Shown: in pieces, positions 36,675 to 45,196 of the stretch
How the letters are laid out: each line of letters opens with the position of its first letter
How positions within the stretch are numbered: position 1 is the stretch's first letter
From: Deltaproteobacteria bacterium
GTDB taxonomy: Bacteria; Desulfobacterota; Binatia; UBA9968
Length of the DNA stretch: 49,613 bases
Direction: 5' to 3'
Assembly: GCA_016210115.1 (NCBI GenBank)
Contig: JACQUW010000418.1
Coordinates: 1 to 49,613 of the forward strand
The notes under the pieces: generated by a model
What the model was told of the DNA's origin: nothing
Seen by the model: the letters and a program-made list of their open reading frames with translations, nothing else
Database searches by the model: none
Made by a program: the position numbers and the translations under genes

Positions 36675-37023
36675 TTTCTTCCTCCTTCCGTCCGAAACCA
36701 TGTTCTGAGCTTTGGTCGAAGTATGTTTCCCTCAGGGGCACGCTTCCGGTCGCAGCCGACCTGCCTGTGCGTGTCCGCACGCAGACAGGTGGGCCGGTGC
36801 CTCGAGGTCCAAGGTCGCTTATTCACTCGTCATGCCTGCCGCATCGATTCTTCCCCCAGACTGCCGCGGTTAGCATTCAAGACCTCGGTCTGTCAAGGGT
36901 CTCTTAGAGCAACCGGCAGATAAGCTTTCAACTCGCCAAGTACCCCCCTTGATTTGCGCCTGTCTCACGTATAAATGAGGGGGTCCGTGTTCTTAACCAA
37001 CGTCGCCACGGAGGTTTTTAAAG
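36675..37023. other. Divergent intergenic region containing repeat copy B
   Basis: 349 nt between the divergent starts of the binding-protein gene (minus) and a lipoprotein gene (plus). Besides repeat B (36759-36790) nothing coding was recognised. GGAGG at 37010-37014 is the ribosome site of the plus-strand gene. Confidence 0.4.
36759..36790. repeat. Dispersed palindromic repeat, copy B (short form)
   Basis: A 32-nt imperfect palindrome, ACCTGCCTGTGCGTGT then CCGCACGCAGACAGGT. Read on the minus strand it equals copy A with the 26-nt internal block replaced by AC. It sits in the leader of the minus-strand binding-protein gene, as copy A does for another binding protein. Confidence 0.85.
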
Positions 37024-37470
37024 ATGGCGCTCGTTATCGCAGTTTTTCTTTTCCTTTGTTCGTGTTCGTTTATTGGCCCGCAGATTTCCAGCGAAGAAGA
37101 AAGGAGAGCCCAGGCGATCTTAATGGCCGAGGGCCAGGCCTGGCAAAAAAAACAAGAGCAAAAGATCCTGGAGATTGCCGCCCGGGTGATTGGGGCGGCG
37201 GAGAACGTCGAACCGCTGAAGTTCCATCTTTACGGTCTTATCTGGGCTCACAAAGCAGGCTTCGATGTAAGCGCCGCAAAAGAGCTTTGGAGGAGGATGG
37301 CCATCGAGATGCCGGAAAGCATCGAGCGGGGCTTTCTGGCCTCGCATCCAAGCTCGGCTGAAAGATTCCTCTCGATAGAGAAAGTAGCGGAAACTCTAAA
37401 GCAAGGGCTGGACCCCATAAAGGTGTTCGCCTCAAGCGGAACGCGATATCACGACCCCGAGAGAAATTAG
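37024..37470 (+). CDS. Small lipoprotein resembling the C-terminal part of M48 metallopeptidases
   Basis: 148 residues. The N-terminus is a lipoprotein-type signal with a near-lipobox LCSC (C14 likely lipidated). The C-terminal half, LYGLIWAHKAGFDVSAAKEL followed by WRRMA and FLASHPSSAERFLSIEKV, matches the post-catalytic region of BepA/LoiP-like M48 peptidases (A-G-D-A-W-M and HPS-ER signatures). The HExxH zinc motif and the E ligand are absent, so it cannot be an M48 peptidase itself. It may be a non-catalytic relic or adaptor. Good ribosome site GGAGG. Confidence 0.65.
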   Translation: MALVIAVFLFLCSCSFIGPQISSEEERRAQAILMAEGQAWQKKQEQKILEIAARVIGAAENVEPLKFHLYGLIWAHKAGFDVSAAKELWRRMAIEMPESIERGFLASHPSSAERFLSIEKVAETLKQGLDPIKVFASSGTRYHDPERN

Positions 37471-37553
37471 GATCGCAGCGGTCTCAGCGCCATTCTTTTG
37501 CTGAGTCAGCACGATCGAATCTAAAGCCCCGCCGGAAGAAGAACGGAGGTCTC

Positions 37554-38525
37554 ATGAAAGCGATTCGAATTCACCGTTTCGGCTCGACCGAAGAAGTCCT
37601 TGAGTACGAGGACGTCCCTGCTCCCACGCCCGCCCCCGGGGAGTTGCTGGTGAAAGTGGAGGCCGCCTCGCTGAACCGGGCCGATCTGAGTCTTCGTGGG
37701 GGAAAGTATCGCGTTCGTCCCGAAGATCTTCCTCTCATTCCAGGAAGAGAATTTGCAGGAACCGTAGCCGCGCTCGGAAATACGGTACGGGATTTCCGCG
37801 CCGGCGAGCGCGTCGTCGCACAGCCCGGATTGGGAGGCTACGCCGAATACGCGGTCACGAACACCAGCTACGCCAGGCCCTTGCCGGAAGGTGTTGATTT
37901 CGTCCCAGCGTCCGCTATGCCGACGATCTTTTTAACCTCCTGGTTCGGCTTGGTGGAGGAAGGCGGGATGAAGCCAGGCGATCGCGTGCTCATTCAAGCG
38001 GGAAGCAGCGGAGTCGGAATCGCCGCCATCCAGATCGCCAAACATGTGGGAACGTGGGTCGTGACAACAACCGGAAGTGACGAGAAATGCCGGCGCCTCC
38101 GCGAGGTCGGCGCCGATGAAGCCGTCAACTATATCTCAAAAGATTTCAAAGAAGAGGTCTCGCATCTAACCGGCGGCAAGGGCGTGGACATTGTCTTGGA
38201 GATGATTGGAGGCGACGTGTATACGAAGAGCCTGGAAATTCTCTCCCCCGGCGGCCGTCTCGTATCGATTGGCGGGGCGTTCGGCCCGATCCCCGACCCT
38301 GCCCCTCCGCTGAGCGACGGGCGAAGAGCCAGCCGCTTCTCGATTACAACGTACCTATCGGCCCATCCCGAAGCCTTCAAGCAAATGGATTTGTTTCTGG
38401 AGTTAGTGAGGCAGAAACAATTTCAGGTCGTGATCGACCGAACTTTCCCGCTGGCCGAGGCGCGAGCCGCCCAGCGCTACCTGGAAGGACGCGACCATTT
38501 CGGCAAGATCGTGCTCACAATCTAG
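37554..38525 (+). CDS. Quinone oxidoreductase / zinc-binding-dehydrogenase-family MDR protein
   Basis: A 323-residue NADPH-dependent MDR of the PIG3/QOR type. MKAIRIHRFGSTEEVLEYED, LNRADLSLRGGKY (no catalytic cysteine), IPGREFAGTVAALG, nucleotide loop IQAGSSGVGIAAIQIAKHVG and the C-terminal AQRYLEGRDHFGKIVL are family signatures. No zinc ligands. It lies 6 nt before the threonine aldolase and is probably co-transcribed with it. The substrate could be a quinone or an alpha,beta-unsaturated carbonyl. Confidence 0.88.
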   Translation: MKAIRIHRFGSTEEVLEYEDVPAPTPAPGELLVKVEAASLNRADLSLRGGKYRVRPEDLPLIPGREFAGTVAALGNTVRDFRAGERVVAQPGLGGYAEYAVTNTSYARPLPEGVDFVPASAMPTIFLTSWFGLVEEGGMKPGDRVLIQAGSSGVGIAAIQIAKHVGTWVVTTTGSDEKCRRLREVGADEAVNYISKDFKEEVSHLTGGKGVDIVLEMIGGDVYTKSLEILSPGGRLVSIGGAFGPIPDPAPPLSDGRRASRFSITTYLSAHPEAFKQMDLFLELVRQKQFQVVIDRTFPLAEARAAQRYLEGRDHFGKIVLTI

Positions 38526-38531
38526 GCGGCT

Positions 38532-39566
38532 ATGAAGCTCATCGATTTAAGAAGCGATACGGTTACCCAGCCGACGCCTGCCATGCGCGAAGCAATGGCG
38601 CAAGCGGAACTAGGCGACGATGTCTTTGGAGAAGATCCCACGGTCAACCGGCTTGAAGCGCTGGCGGCCGAACGCCTGGGAAAGGAGGCGGCGTTGTTTG
38701 TCGCAAGCGGAACCATGGGCAACCTGGTTGCGCTTCTAACCCACTGCGGCCGCGGAGATGAAATCATCATCGGTAGGGACCAGCATATTTTCACATCTGA
38801 AGCCGGCGGCGTAGCGGCGTTGGGAGGAATCCATCCGCATGTGATTCCCAATGAACCCGACGGCACCTTGCGCCTTAAGGACATTCGCGCCGCCATTCGC
38901 GTCGAAGACGTGCATCATCCGCGCACACGCTTGATTGTTCTCGAAAACACTCACCTGCGCGCCAGCGGTGCGCCTCTCGCGCCTGATTATCTGCAAGCGG
39001 TAAGAAAGGTGGCGAACGAGCATGGGCTTAAACTTCACATGGATGGGGCGCGCATCTTCAACGCCGCCATTGCTCTGGGTGTGCCGGTAGTGGATCTCGC
39101 GCGAGACTCGGATACGGTCCAGTTCTGCCTCTCCAAAGGGCTCTCCGCGCCCGTAGGATCGCTTCTGGCAGGGTCCGAACAATTTATCGCCGAGGGCCGC
39201 CGGCAGCGCAAGATGCTCGGCGGCGGAATGCGCCAAGCCGGCGTGCTTGCAGCCGCCGGCATTGTCGCCTTGGAGACGATGGTGGAGCGTCTCGCCGAAG
39301 ACCATGCTAACGCGAGATACCTGGCGGAAAATCTGGCCAATCTGCCGCGCATCGATCTCGATCCGCAAAGGATCAGGACGAATATGGTTTTCTTTGGCCT
39401 CAAGGGAAATGGGCTGACCGCGCAGGAACTCGCCTCTCGGGTAAAGCGCGAAAGAGTTTTGATTCAACCGCGGGGGCCCTATCATCTCAGGGCTGCGATG
39501 CACTACGGCATCGAACGGTCCGATGTGGACCATGCGCTTAATGCGATAAAGAAATGTCTTGCGTGA
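38532..39566 (+). CDS. ltaE: Low-specificity L-threonine aldolase
   Basis: A PLP enzyme that splits threonine and allo-threonine into glycine and acetaldehyde. 344 residues. IDLRSDTVTQPTPAMREAM at the N-terminus, H85 stacking on PLP (GRDQHIFTSEAGG), HMDGARIFNAA (D171) and K202 in FCLSKGLSAPVGS forming the Schiff base. The usual ENTHN reads LENTHLRASG, a mild change near the substrate site that may alter specificity. Beta-eliminating lyases share the fold. Confidence 0.9.
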   Translation: MKLIDLRSDTVTQPTPAMREAMAQAELGDDVFGEDPTVNRLEALAAERLGKEAALFVASGTMGNLVALLTHCGRGDEIIIGRDQHIFTSEAGGVAALGGIHPHVIPNEPDGTLRLKDIRAAIRVEDVHHPRTRLIVLENTHLRASGAPLAPDYLQAVRKVANEHGLKLHMDGARIFNAAIALGVPVVDLARDSDTVQFCLSKGLSAPVGSLLAGSEQFIAEGRRQRKMLGGGMRQAGVLAAAGIVALETMVERLAEDHANARYLAENLANLPRIDLDPQRIRTNMVFFGLKGNGLTAQELASRVKRERVLIQPRGPYHLRAAMHYGIERSDVDHALNAIKKCLA

Positions 39567-39602
39567 CTTTACGCGTGATCTCTCATTGACCCATGATTAT
39601 CA

Positions 39603-40571
39603 CTAAAGGCCAAGTTCTTTTTGCGCTTCTTTTAACAGTGTAAAATCGCGCACCTGTGAGAGCGGAATTGTCTTTTCCAGCTTGAGCGCCTTTTTGCGCG
39701 CGTCGATCGCGAACTGATAGGTCGCATCGCTCGTTCCACCGTCGGAACTAAACGAAGAGACAATCAGGTCATAGGACTCGCTGGCAACTTCGTGGGTTTG
39801 GCCGAGCCAATGTGCCATGATAGGAACGACTTCCTCCTTTCGTTCGCGGATAAAACGTAGCGCGCGGATGGTTGCGCGAACGACCTTTTTTGCCTCTTCA
39901 CGACGGTTTTTCACCCGCGAATCTGTGGTAGAAATGGCGGCAAGGGGGCTTCCGACTTTCAAATCTTTCGGCCCGCCAAGAATATTAAAACCCTCTCTTT
40001 GCAGGCGAAGTGGGCTGGGAGGCGAGACGCAGATGGCATCCACGAGTCCTTTCTTGAAGATCTCCACTCGAACGGGATCATCCGCGCCCAAAGCAATAAA
40101 CTTAACGTCGGTAAGTTGCAAACCTTTTGCCTGGAGGATAGCTTCCGCCGCCAACTGGTCCGATCCGCCAATTCTTAGAGTCCCGATTCTCTTTCCGCGC
40201 AGATCGGCGATGGTTTTAATTTCAGGGCGAGAGACAATATGATGCGTGGGCTTTTCTGTCACAACCGCAATTTGCTTGAAAGGCATGCCCTGGAGCGCGG
40301 CGGTAAGGATGTTCCCGAAGGTTAGGGTGTACTGAATCTCGCCGTTCATCAGTGCAGGCACGGCGACTGGGCTCCTCATCTGGATCAAGACAGTCTCCAG
40401 TGACTCGTCACGGAAAAATCCTTTGACGGCGGCCACCTCGGCCGGCAGAAAGACGTAGCTACGGCTCGAGTATGAAATGATGGTTTTCTCCGCCGCTTCC
40501 GACGGCCACAGGATTGCGCAGAAGAGTAGCCAAGTAACCGTCGTGCCGATCACTGCTTTCACCGATTTCAC
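39603..40571 (-). CDS. Solitary NMT1/SsuA-type substrate-binding protein
   Basis: 322 residues. Signal peptide about 1-27 (VIGTTVTWLLFCAILWPSEA). The characteristic PAEVAAVKGFFRDESLETV, LMNGEIQYTLTFGNILTAAL and IKTIADLRGKRIGTLRIGGS match NMT1-like proteins. GTG start at 40571 behind GGAGGGGG. Convergent with the threonine aldolase (36 nt). No permease or ATPase adjacent; ligand unknown. Confidence 0.88.
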   Translation of the reverse strand: MKSVKAVIGTTVTWLLFCAILWPSEAAEKTIISYSSRSYVFLPAEVAAVKGFFRDESLETVLIQMRSPVAVPALMNGEIQYTLTFGNILTAALQGMPFKQIAVVTEKPTHHIVSRPEIKTIADLRGKRIGTLRIGGSDQLAAEAILQAKGLQLTDVKFIALGADDPVRVEIFKKGLVDAICVSPPSPLRLQREGFNILGGPKDLKVGSPLAAISTTDSRVKNRREEAKKVVRATIRALRFIRERKEEVVPIMAHWLGQTHEVASESYDLIVSSFSSDGGTSDATYQFAIDARKKALKLEKTIPLSQVRDFTLLKEAQKELGL

Positions 40572-40806
40572 ATCCCCCTCCTTCAGAATCTTGAACAGCG
40601 GGTTTAACCTAAACCCCTGTTATAATCAAGGCCTCATAAGCGAACGAGCCTGTTCCGGACGGTGAAGAGGACCAAGAGGTCTTTTTTTCCGCCCAGTTGC
40701 GCTTTTTGGGCAATTTTTTTCACCGGCCAATAATGCGAGTGCCCATAAAAACATAAATTTTTAAGCAGAAATCCACAGAGCCCCGTCTCTCAGCCCTTTG
40801 GCACAA

Positions 40807-41442
40807 ATGATGCTTTCGTTAGTTTCTCCTTCGGAATGTATGATTAGTGGCAAAGTTGGCCCTGTCTTATTCTCTCTAATCGTTTGTCTTCTCTGTATCG
40901 CCCGTAACGCGATCTCATCCTCGGGATATATCTACATTTACAGAGAACCGGACGGACGAGTCCGTTATTCGCGAGTTCCCCCTCCGTCATCTCCTCAACC
41001 ATCGGCTGCTTCGTTCTCGGTCAGACCTCTTGCCCCTTCGGCACCTGGCTCTTTGCAAGAAACGATCAGATCGGTTTCAGCGCAACACGGCGTCGATCCG
41101 AAACTTGTTTGGGCGATGATCAGGGTTGAGTCGAATTTCAATCCGCGGGCCGTTTCGCACAAGGGCGCGATGGGTCTCATGCAAATCATGCCTGAAACAG
41201 CGCGCCTCTATGGGGTCAAAGATCCTCACGACCCAATCCAGAACATCAGAGCGGGAGTGCAGCATTTGACTTTTCTGATGGGTTATTTCAAGGGAGATCT
41301 GCGTCTGGTTTTGGGAGCGTACAATTCCGGCGTGCGCGCCGTTGAACAACTGAACAGCATGTCCCGCTACCCCGAAACGAAAAAGTACATCGCAGACGTC
41401 TTGGGCCACTACCGCTCCGCGGCTCACCTACCATCCCGCTAA
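40807..41442 (+). CDS. Lytic transglycosylase (SLT domain) with a DUF4124-like N-terminal strip
   Basis: Cleaves the MurNAc-GlcNAc bond of peptidoglycan in the periplasm. Signal peptide or anchor at about 16-36. A short YIYREPDGRVRYSR resembles the DUF4124 motif, then a Pro/Ser linker and a C-terminal SLT domain: catalytic glutamate in WAMIRVESNFNP, then GAMGLMQIMPETARLYGV and LGAYNSGVRAVEQL. The start is uncertain: ATG 40807 is used here, but ATG 40840 (MISGKVGPVLFSL) gives a more typical signal peptide. The second DUF4124-related product in the window. Confidence 0.9.
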   Translation: MMLSLVSPSECMISGKVGPVLFSLIVCLLCIARNAISSSGYIYIYREPDGRVRYSRVPPPSSPQPSAASFSVRPLAPSAPGSLQETIRSVSAQHGVDPKLVWAMIRVESNFNPRAVSHKGAMGLMQIMPETARLYGVKDPHDPIQNIRAGVQHLTFLMGYFKGDLRLVLGAYNSGVRAVEQLNSMSRYPETKKYIADVLGHYRSAAHLPSR

Positions 41443-42104
41443 GAAACTTCCACCATGAAGGCCAGGCCGCGCTTCACGGCTGAGGCCGAATCTTCTCGAT
41501 ATGCTAGGGATAGCTTCAGGAAGCTACCTTAACTTCTTTCAGTAACTTTCCCCGTTAAAATTCTGGCATTTACCCCATTGCCGGCCCGACAGCTGGGGGT
41601 TTATTTTCTTGTATCGAATACCCAACCGAATACCAGCGGATGCACACTTCCGCCCACCGTGAAACCGCCAGGAAACTAACGTGGCGCTCACGAGATCAAC
41701 GCTGAAGACGTCAAGCGACTAAGGCTGGCATGGTCATTCTCATGGGAGAGGCCGCACGAAAGGCGACGCTTGATGTCTCGAATCTTCCGCCCGTTGCGTT
41801 CGGACGCGCGCCTGGCTCATCTACCTCCAGGCGAGCTACATGTCCCCTGGGCCTGCGCGTCGGGACAGAAAGACGCTCTCGGGGCGGTAGCATCATTGCG
41901 CTTATTCTCACCATAGGCGCTATGTTCGTCGCCTGGCGCGTATGGCATGCCGCTGAGACAACGTAGCGCTTTCCTGGCAACCCTTCGCGAGGTGCGAAAG
42001 CTTGGCCCGACCCGCGCGGGCTGTTCGCCACGACCTATTCTATTTTGCAGCAGGACGGTAGACTCAAACTGAGTTCCAATCAGCCAAATCGCAGGAGGTG
42101 TGCC
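41443..42104. other. Mostly non-coding region between lytic transglycosylase and DoxX genes
   Basis: 662 nt with no gene I can support firmly. One low-confidence frame (41730-41966) is listed separately. The remainder shows no clear promoter, repeat or RNA. GGAGGTG (42091-42097) at the right end serves the DoxX gene. Confidence 0.4.
41730..41966 (+). pseudogene. Possible remnant of a cytochrome oxidase subunit III-like gene
   Basis: A 78-residue frame. Residues 4-25 (MGEAARKATLDVSNLPPVAF) recall the start of heme-copper oxidase subunit III (DVS-LP-AFG pattern), but the following segment is basic and lacks the expected tryptophan-rich first helix. A single hydrophobic helix closes the frame (SIIALILTIGAMFVAWRVWH). 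No good ribosome site. Best read as a decayed fragment; a small expressed membrane protein is possible. Confidence 0.3.
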
Positions 42105-42542
42105 ATGGAATTTCTTTTTGCCACAGATCCGTCTCTCGCCATTTTGATCGTTCGGGTAGTTTTAGGGGTAATTTTTTTCGCGCACGGCGCGCAGAAGGTT
42201 TTGGGCTGGTTTGGCGGTCACGGGCTTAAAGGAACGGTAGGATACTTTGGTTCGATGGGGATGCCCGTCCCTCTTGCCTACATGGTCTGCTTTATAGAAT
42301 TCCTGAGCGGCATCGGGCTGATCGTCGGATTTCTGGCGCGGCTTTGCGGGCTCGGAGTCGCCGCCGTGATGATCGGCGCGATGGCTACGGTCCACTGGCA
42401 GCACGGCTTCTTCTTAAACGCCGAGCTCAAGCCCGGAAAGGGACATGGAATCGAGTTTACGCTAGCGCTCCTCGCCATGGGATTGGCCGTCCTGATCGAA
42501 GGGGCCGGTGCGCTCTCGATTGACCGGTCAATTGCTTCGTAA
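42105..42542 (+). CDS. DoxX-family membrane protein
   Basis: 145 residues with four membrane helices (about 11-32, 50-72, 75-95, 118-138). ILIVRVVLGVIFFAHGAQKV, followed by LGWFGGHG, and FIEFLSGIGLIVGFLARL are the DoxX/YphA signatures. Members are linked to thiosulfate:quinone oxidation or redox stress, but most, as here, are unassigned. ATG at 42105 with GGAGGTG seven nt upstream; the frame from 42045 adds non-conserved sequence. Followed 15 nt later by the MscS-type gene. Confidence 0.9.
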   Translation: MEFLFATDPSLAILIVRVVLGVIFFAHGAQKVLGWFGGHGLKGTVGYFGSMGMPVPLAYMVCFIEFLSGIGLIVGFLARLCGLGVAAVMIGAMATVHWQHGFFLNAELKPGKGHGIEFTLALLAMGLAVLIEGAGALSIDRSIAS

Positions 42543-42557
42543 GAGATCAGCCCAGTG

Positions 42558-44987
42558 ATGCCACAATTCACAGCGACTTGTATGCGGTCAACCAACTGGC
42601 TTCGGCGTCATCACCTCGCCGCGGTCCTGATGGCCGTCAGTTTCGCGGTTGGAGTAGCAGCCGCTGCAGCTTCTCCTGCCTCACCTCAAGAGACCACGCC
42701 TGCCCAGCCGAAGGCGGCCAATCCAGCGCCCATCCCTCTCTCCGAGATACCGGCGGAAGCGGAAGCAGTATCGGAGCGGCTCGGAGAAATCCAGGCCGAC
42801 CTGTCCTCTGACCGAAGTACAGAAGCAATCGCGAACCAGCTTCTATCGCTCACGCGCGAGATCGACGCGCGGCTTGGCGAGAGCCGGAAGATCGTTGCTC
42901 AGAGACCTTCGATCGAGATGCTCCGCGGTCTCGAAGCAACGTGGTGGCGTTTACGAGGGAACCTGTCCGGCTGGGCGCGGGAGTTGATCAGCTACGCGAC
43001 TCAGCTCGAGGAGCACATTGGGCAGCTCGACGAGCTCCGGACAAAGTGGGAGCAGACGAATCAAGCAGCCAAGGATTCAAACATGCCGCCGGAAATAATG
43101 ACTCGCATCCACGCGCTCATTGCCGCGATCAACCGGACGAGCGATGCGATCAAGCGAAAACGCGCGCAGGCGGTAACGGTGCAAGGCCGAGTTGCCGCGC
43201 AGGATGCCCGGATTTCCGACGCGCTGGCATCGACCACGCGCGCGCGTGAGGAGGTATTGAAGCGCCTGTTCGTCAAGGATAGCCCGGCGATCTGGAGCGC
43301 GGAAGTGCGCTCCCGCGCGGCGCGCGAGTTGCTGGAGGAAAGCCGGAGCTCGTTTTTGACGCAATGGACCGCGCTGCGGATCTACGCCGAGAGAAACAAA
43401 ATCCGATTTTCGATTCATCTCATCATCTTCATCGCGCTCGCCGCCGGTCTTCACCGGACTCGCCGCCGGATCGGTGGAAGGATCAGCGCGGACCCGGAGC
43501 CCGCGCCGACGGGTCTGGTCTTTGAAACGCCAATTGCGGCGGCCCTCGTGCTTTCGTTTCTTTGCAGCCGTTGGATTTATCCGCAACCGCCGCGCCTGCT
43601 CTGGGCGGCTTTGGGCGCCCTGGCCCTGATTCCGAGCATCATCATTCTCCGGCGCGTGATTCAGGAACGCCTGTACTCGATATTATATGCGCTTGTCGCG
43701 TTTTACTGCCTCGACCAGATCCGCTCCGTAACTGCGGCGGTTCAGGTTCTGCCGCGGCTGATATTTTTCGCGGAAATGCTCGCCGTCGTGGGATTCCAGT
43801 TCTGGCTCCTCCGTTCAATGGACGGGTCGCCAGCATCGAGCTCGCAGGCAAAGCGGCTCTCGAACGTCATAAGGGCCGCTGGGCGGATCTCATTGGGAAT
43901 ATCTGCCGTGGCCCTCATCGGCAATGCGGTTGGCTACGTCACCCTTGCGAATTTGGCCGGGAATTCCCTCCTCGGCAGCGCATACTTCGCGCTCATCCTT
44001 TACGCGGGAGTTGAGGTTCTGGACGGCCTGTTTATGATCGCGCTAGGCACCCGCCCGCTTGCGCTGCTCAGCGTGGTGCGTCGCCACCAACCGCTGCTGC
44101 GCCGCCGATTTCGGCTGGGGCTCCACTGGATCGCTATTGTGTTGTGGGTCCTTTTTGCGCTCGAGCGGCTGTTATTGCGCGAGCGGCTGTTTAGAATAGT
44201 CTGGGACATCCTGGCCGCGAAGCTCACCGTTGGCTCAATCCACATCTCTCTCGGCGACGTGCTCGCCTTCGCTCTCACCGTCTGGGCTGCTTTTCTCGTC
44301 TCCCGGCTCGTGCGTTTCCTGCTGGACGAGGATGTCTACCCGCGTGTTAATCTTACGCGGGGCCTGCCGTACGCGATCTCCACCATGCTGCATTACATCA
44401 TTTTACTGGTCGGATTCTTTGCCGCGGTCGCGGCGCTCGGATTGGACATGACAAAGGTTACGATCCTGGCCGGCGCGTTCAGCGTCGGGGTAGGATTCGG
44501 ACTGCAGAACATCTTCAACAACTTTGTCTCAGGGCTTATTCTGCTCTTCGAGAGGCCGGTCAACGTCGGGGACGTCGTTCAGATGGACGATGCTCTGGGC
44601 GTCGTAGAACGCATTGGAATTCGCGCCAGCATCATCCGCATTTCCAATGGCTCCGAGATCATCGTGCCCAACGGCAAGCTCATCTCCGAGCGCGTGGTCA
44701 ACTGGACCCTTTCGAGCCGGCAGCACAGCATTGAACTCCCGGTCGCGGTCGCGCAGGGCATCGATCCCGGCCGCGTGATCCAGCTCCTGGAACGTACCGC
44801 AGCCGCCCACCCACTCGTCACCTCCGATCCTCGTCCGCAAGCATTAGTCGTGAAGCTGGGGCCCGACTCGGTTTTGTTCGAACTGCGGGCCTGGACCGAT
44901 CGCATCGAGCAATGGATGCAGATCCGCAGCGAGCTGGCGATCACCATCAGCGCCGCCCTGGCGGCGGAGAAAATCGCAATTCGTTGA
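42558..44987 (+). CDS. Large MscS-family mechanosensitive ion channel with DUF3772-like periplasmic domain
   Basis: About 809 residues. Signal peptide about 1-40, a helical periplasmic region to about 270 resembling DUF3772 of MscM/YjeP-type channels, about ten membrane helices, then the MscS core: pore helix FSVGVGFGLQNIFNNFVSGL, RPVNVGDVVQMDDALGVVER and ISNGSEIIVPNGKLISERVV in the beta domain, and the C-terminal alpha/beta domain. Such channels release solutes on hypo-osmotic shock. GTG at 42555 directly precedes the chosen ATG. Probably co-transcribed with the DoxX gene. Confidence 0.92.
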   Translation: MPQFTATCMRSTNWLRRHHLAAVLMAVSFAVGVAAAAASPASPQETTPAQPKAANPAPIPLSEIPAEAEAVSERLGEIQADLSSDRSTEAIANQLLSLTREIDARLGESRKIVAQRPSIEMLRGLEATWWRLRGNLSGWARELISYATQLEEHIGQLDELRTKWEQTNQAAKDSNMPPEIMTRIHALIAAINRTSDAIKRKRAQAVTVQGRVAAQDARISDALASTTRAREEVLKRLFVKDSPAIWSAEVRSRAARELLEESRSSFLTQWTALRIYAERNKIRFSIHLIIFIALAAGLHRTRRRIGGRISADPEPAPTGLVFETPIAAALVLSFLCSRWIYPQPPRLLWAALGALALIPSIIILRRVIQERLYSILYALVAFYCLDQIRSVTAAVQVLPRLIFFAEMLAVVGFQFWLLRSMDGSPASSSQAKRLSNVIRAAGRISLGISAVALIGNAVGYVTLANLAGNSLLGSAYFALILYAGVEVLDGLFMIALGTRPLALLSVVRRHQPLLRRRFRLGLHWIAIVLWVLFALERLLLRERLFRIVWDILAAKLTVGSIHISLGDVLAFALTVWAAFLVSRLVRFLLDEDVYPRVNLTRGLPYAISTMLHYIILLVGFFAAVAALGLDMTKVTILAGAFSVGVGFGLQNIFNNFVSGLILLFERPVNVGDVVQMDDALGVVERIGIRASIIRISNGSEIIVPNGKLISERVVNWTLSSRQHSIELPVAVAQGIDPGRVIQLLERTAAAHPLVTSDPRPQALVVKLGPDSVLFELRAWTDRIEQWMQIRSELAITISAALAAEKIAIR

Positions 44988-45050
44988 CAATTCACCCCGA
45001 TCCGAAATTCGTTCGAAACCGAGGCCTTACCAGCCGTTAGATGCTAAGAA

Positions 45051-45114
45051 GGTAAAAGTTAAACGTGAAAAGTGAATCGGAGCCCCATTCACGTTTCACC
45101 TTTTACGTTTCACG
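45051..45114. repeat. Heptad-periodic inverted repeat
   Basis: Left arm 45051-45077 is built of 7-nt units (TAAAAGT, TAAACGT, GAAAAGT); right arm 45087-45114 of ATTCACG, TTTCACC, TTTTACG, TTTCACG. The arms pair at about 21 of 27 positions around a 9-nt GC-rich loop. It lies about 80 nt upstream of a substrate-binding protein start. Confidence 0.7.
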
Positions 45115-45196
45115 CATCCATCGCCACCGTAAAAATCAACGGGTTGACCCGAACCTGCGTGATCCTGTATACGGTCCGCAGAGAGAGGATCGGTCT

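Noticed and set aside
42045..42104. N-terminal extension of the DoxX protein
   Set aside because: The extension is polar and non-conserved, and GGAGGTG directly precedes the internal ATG at 42105.
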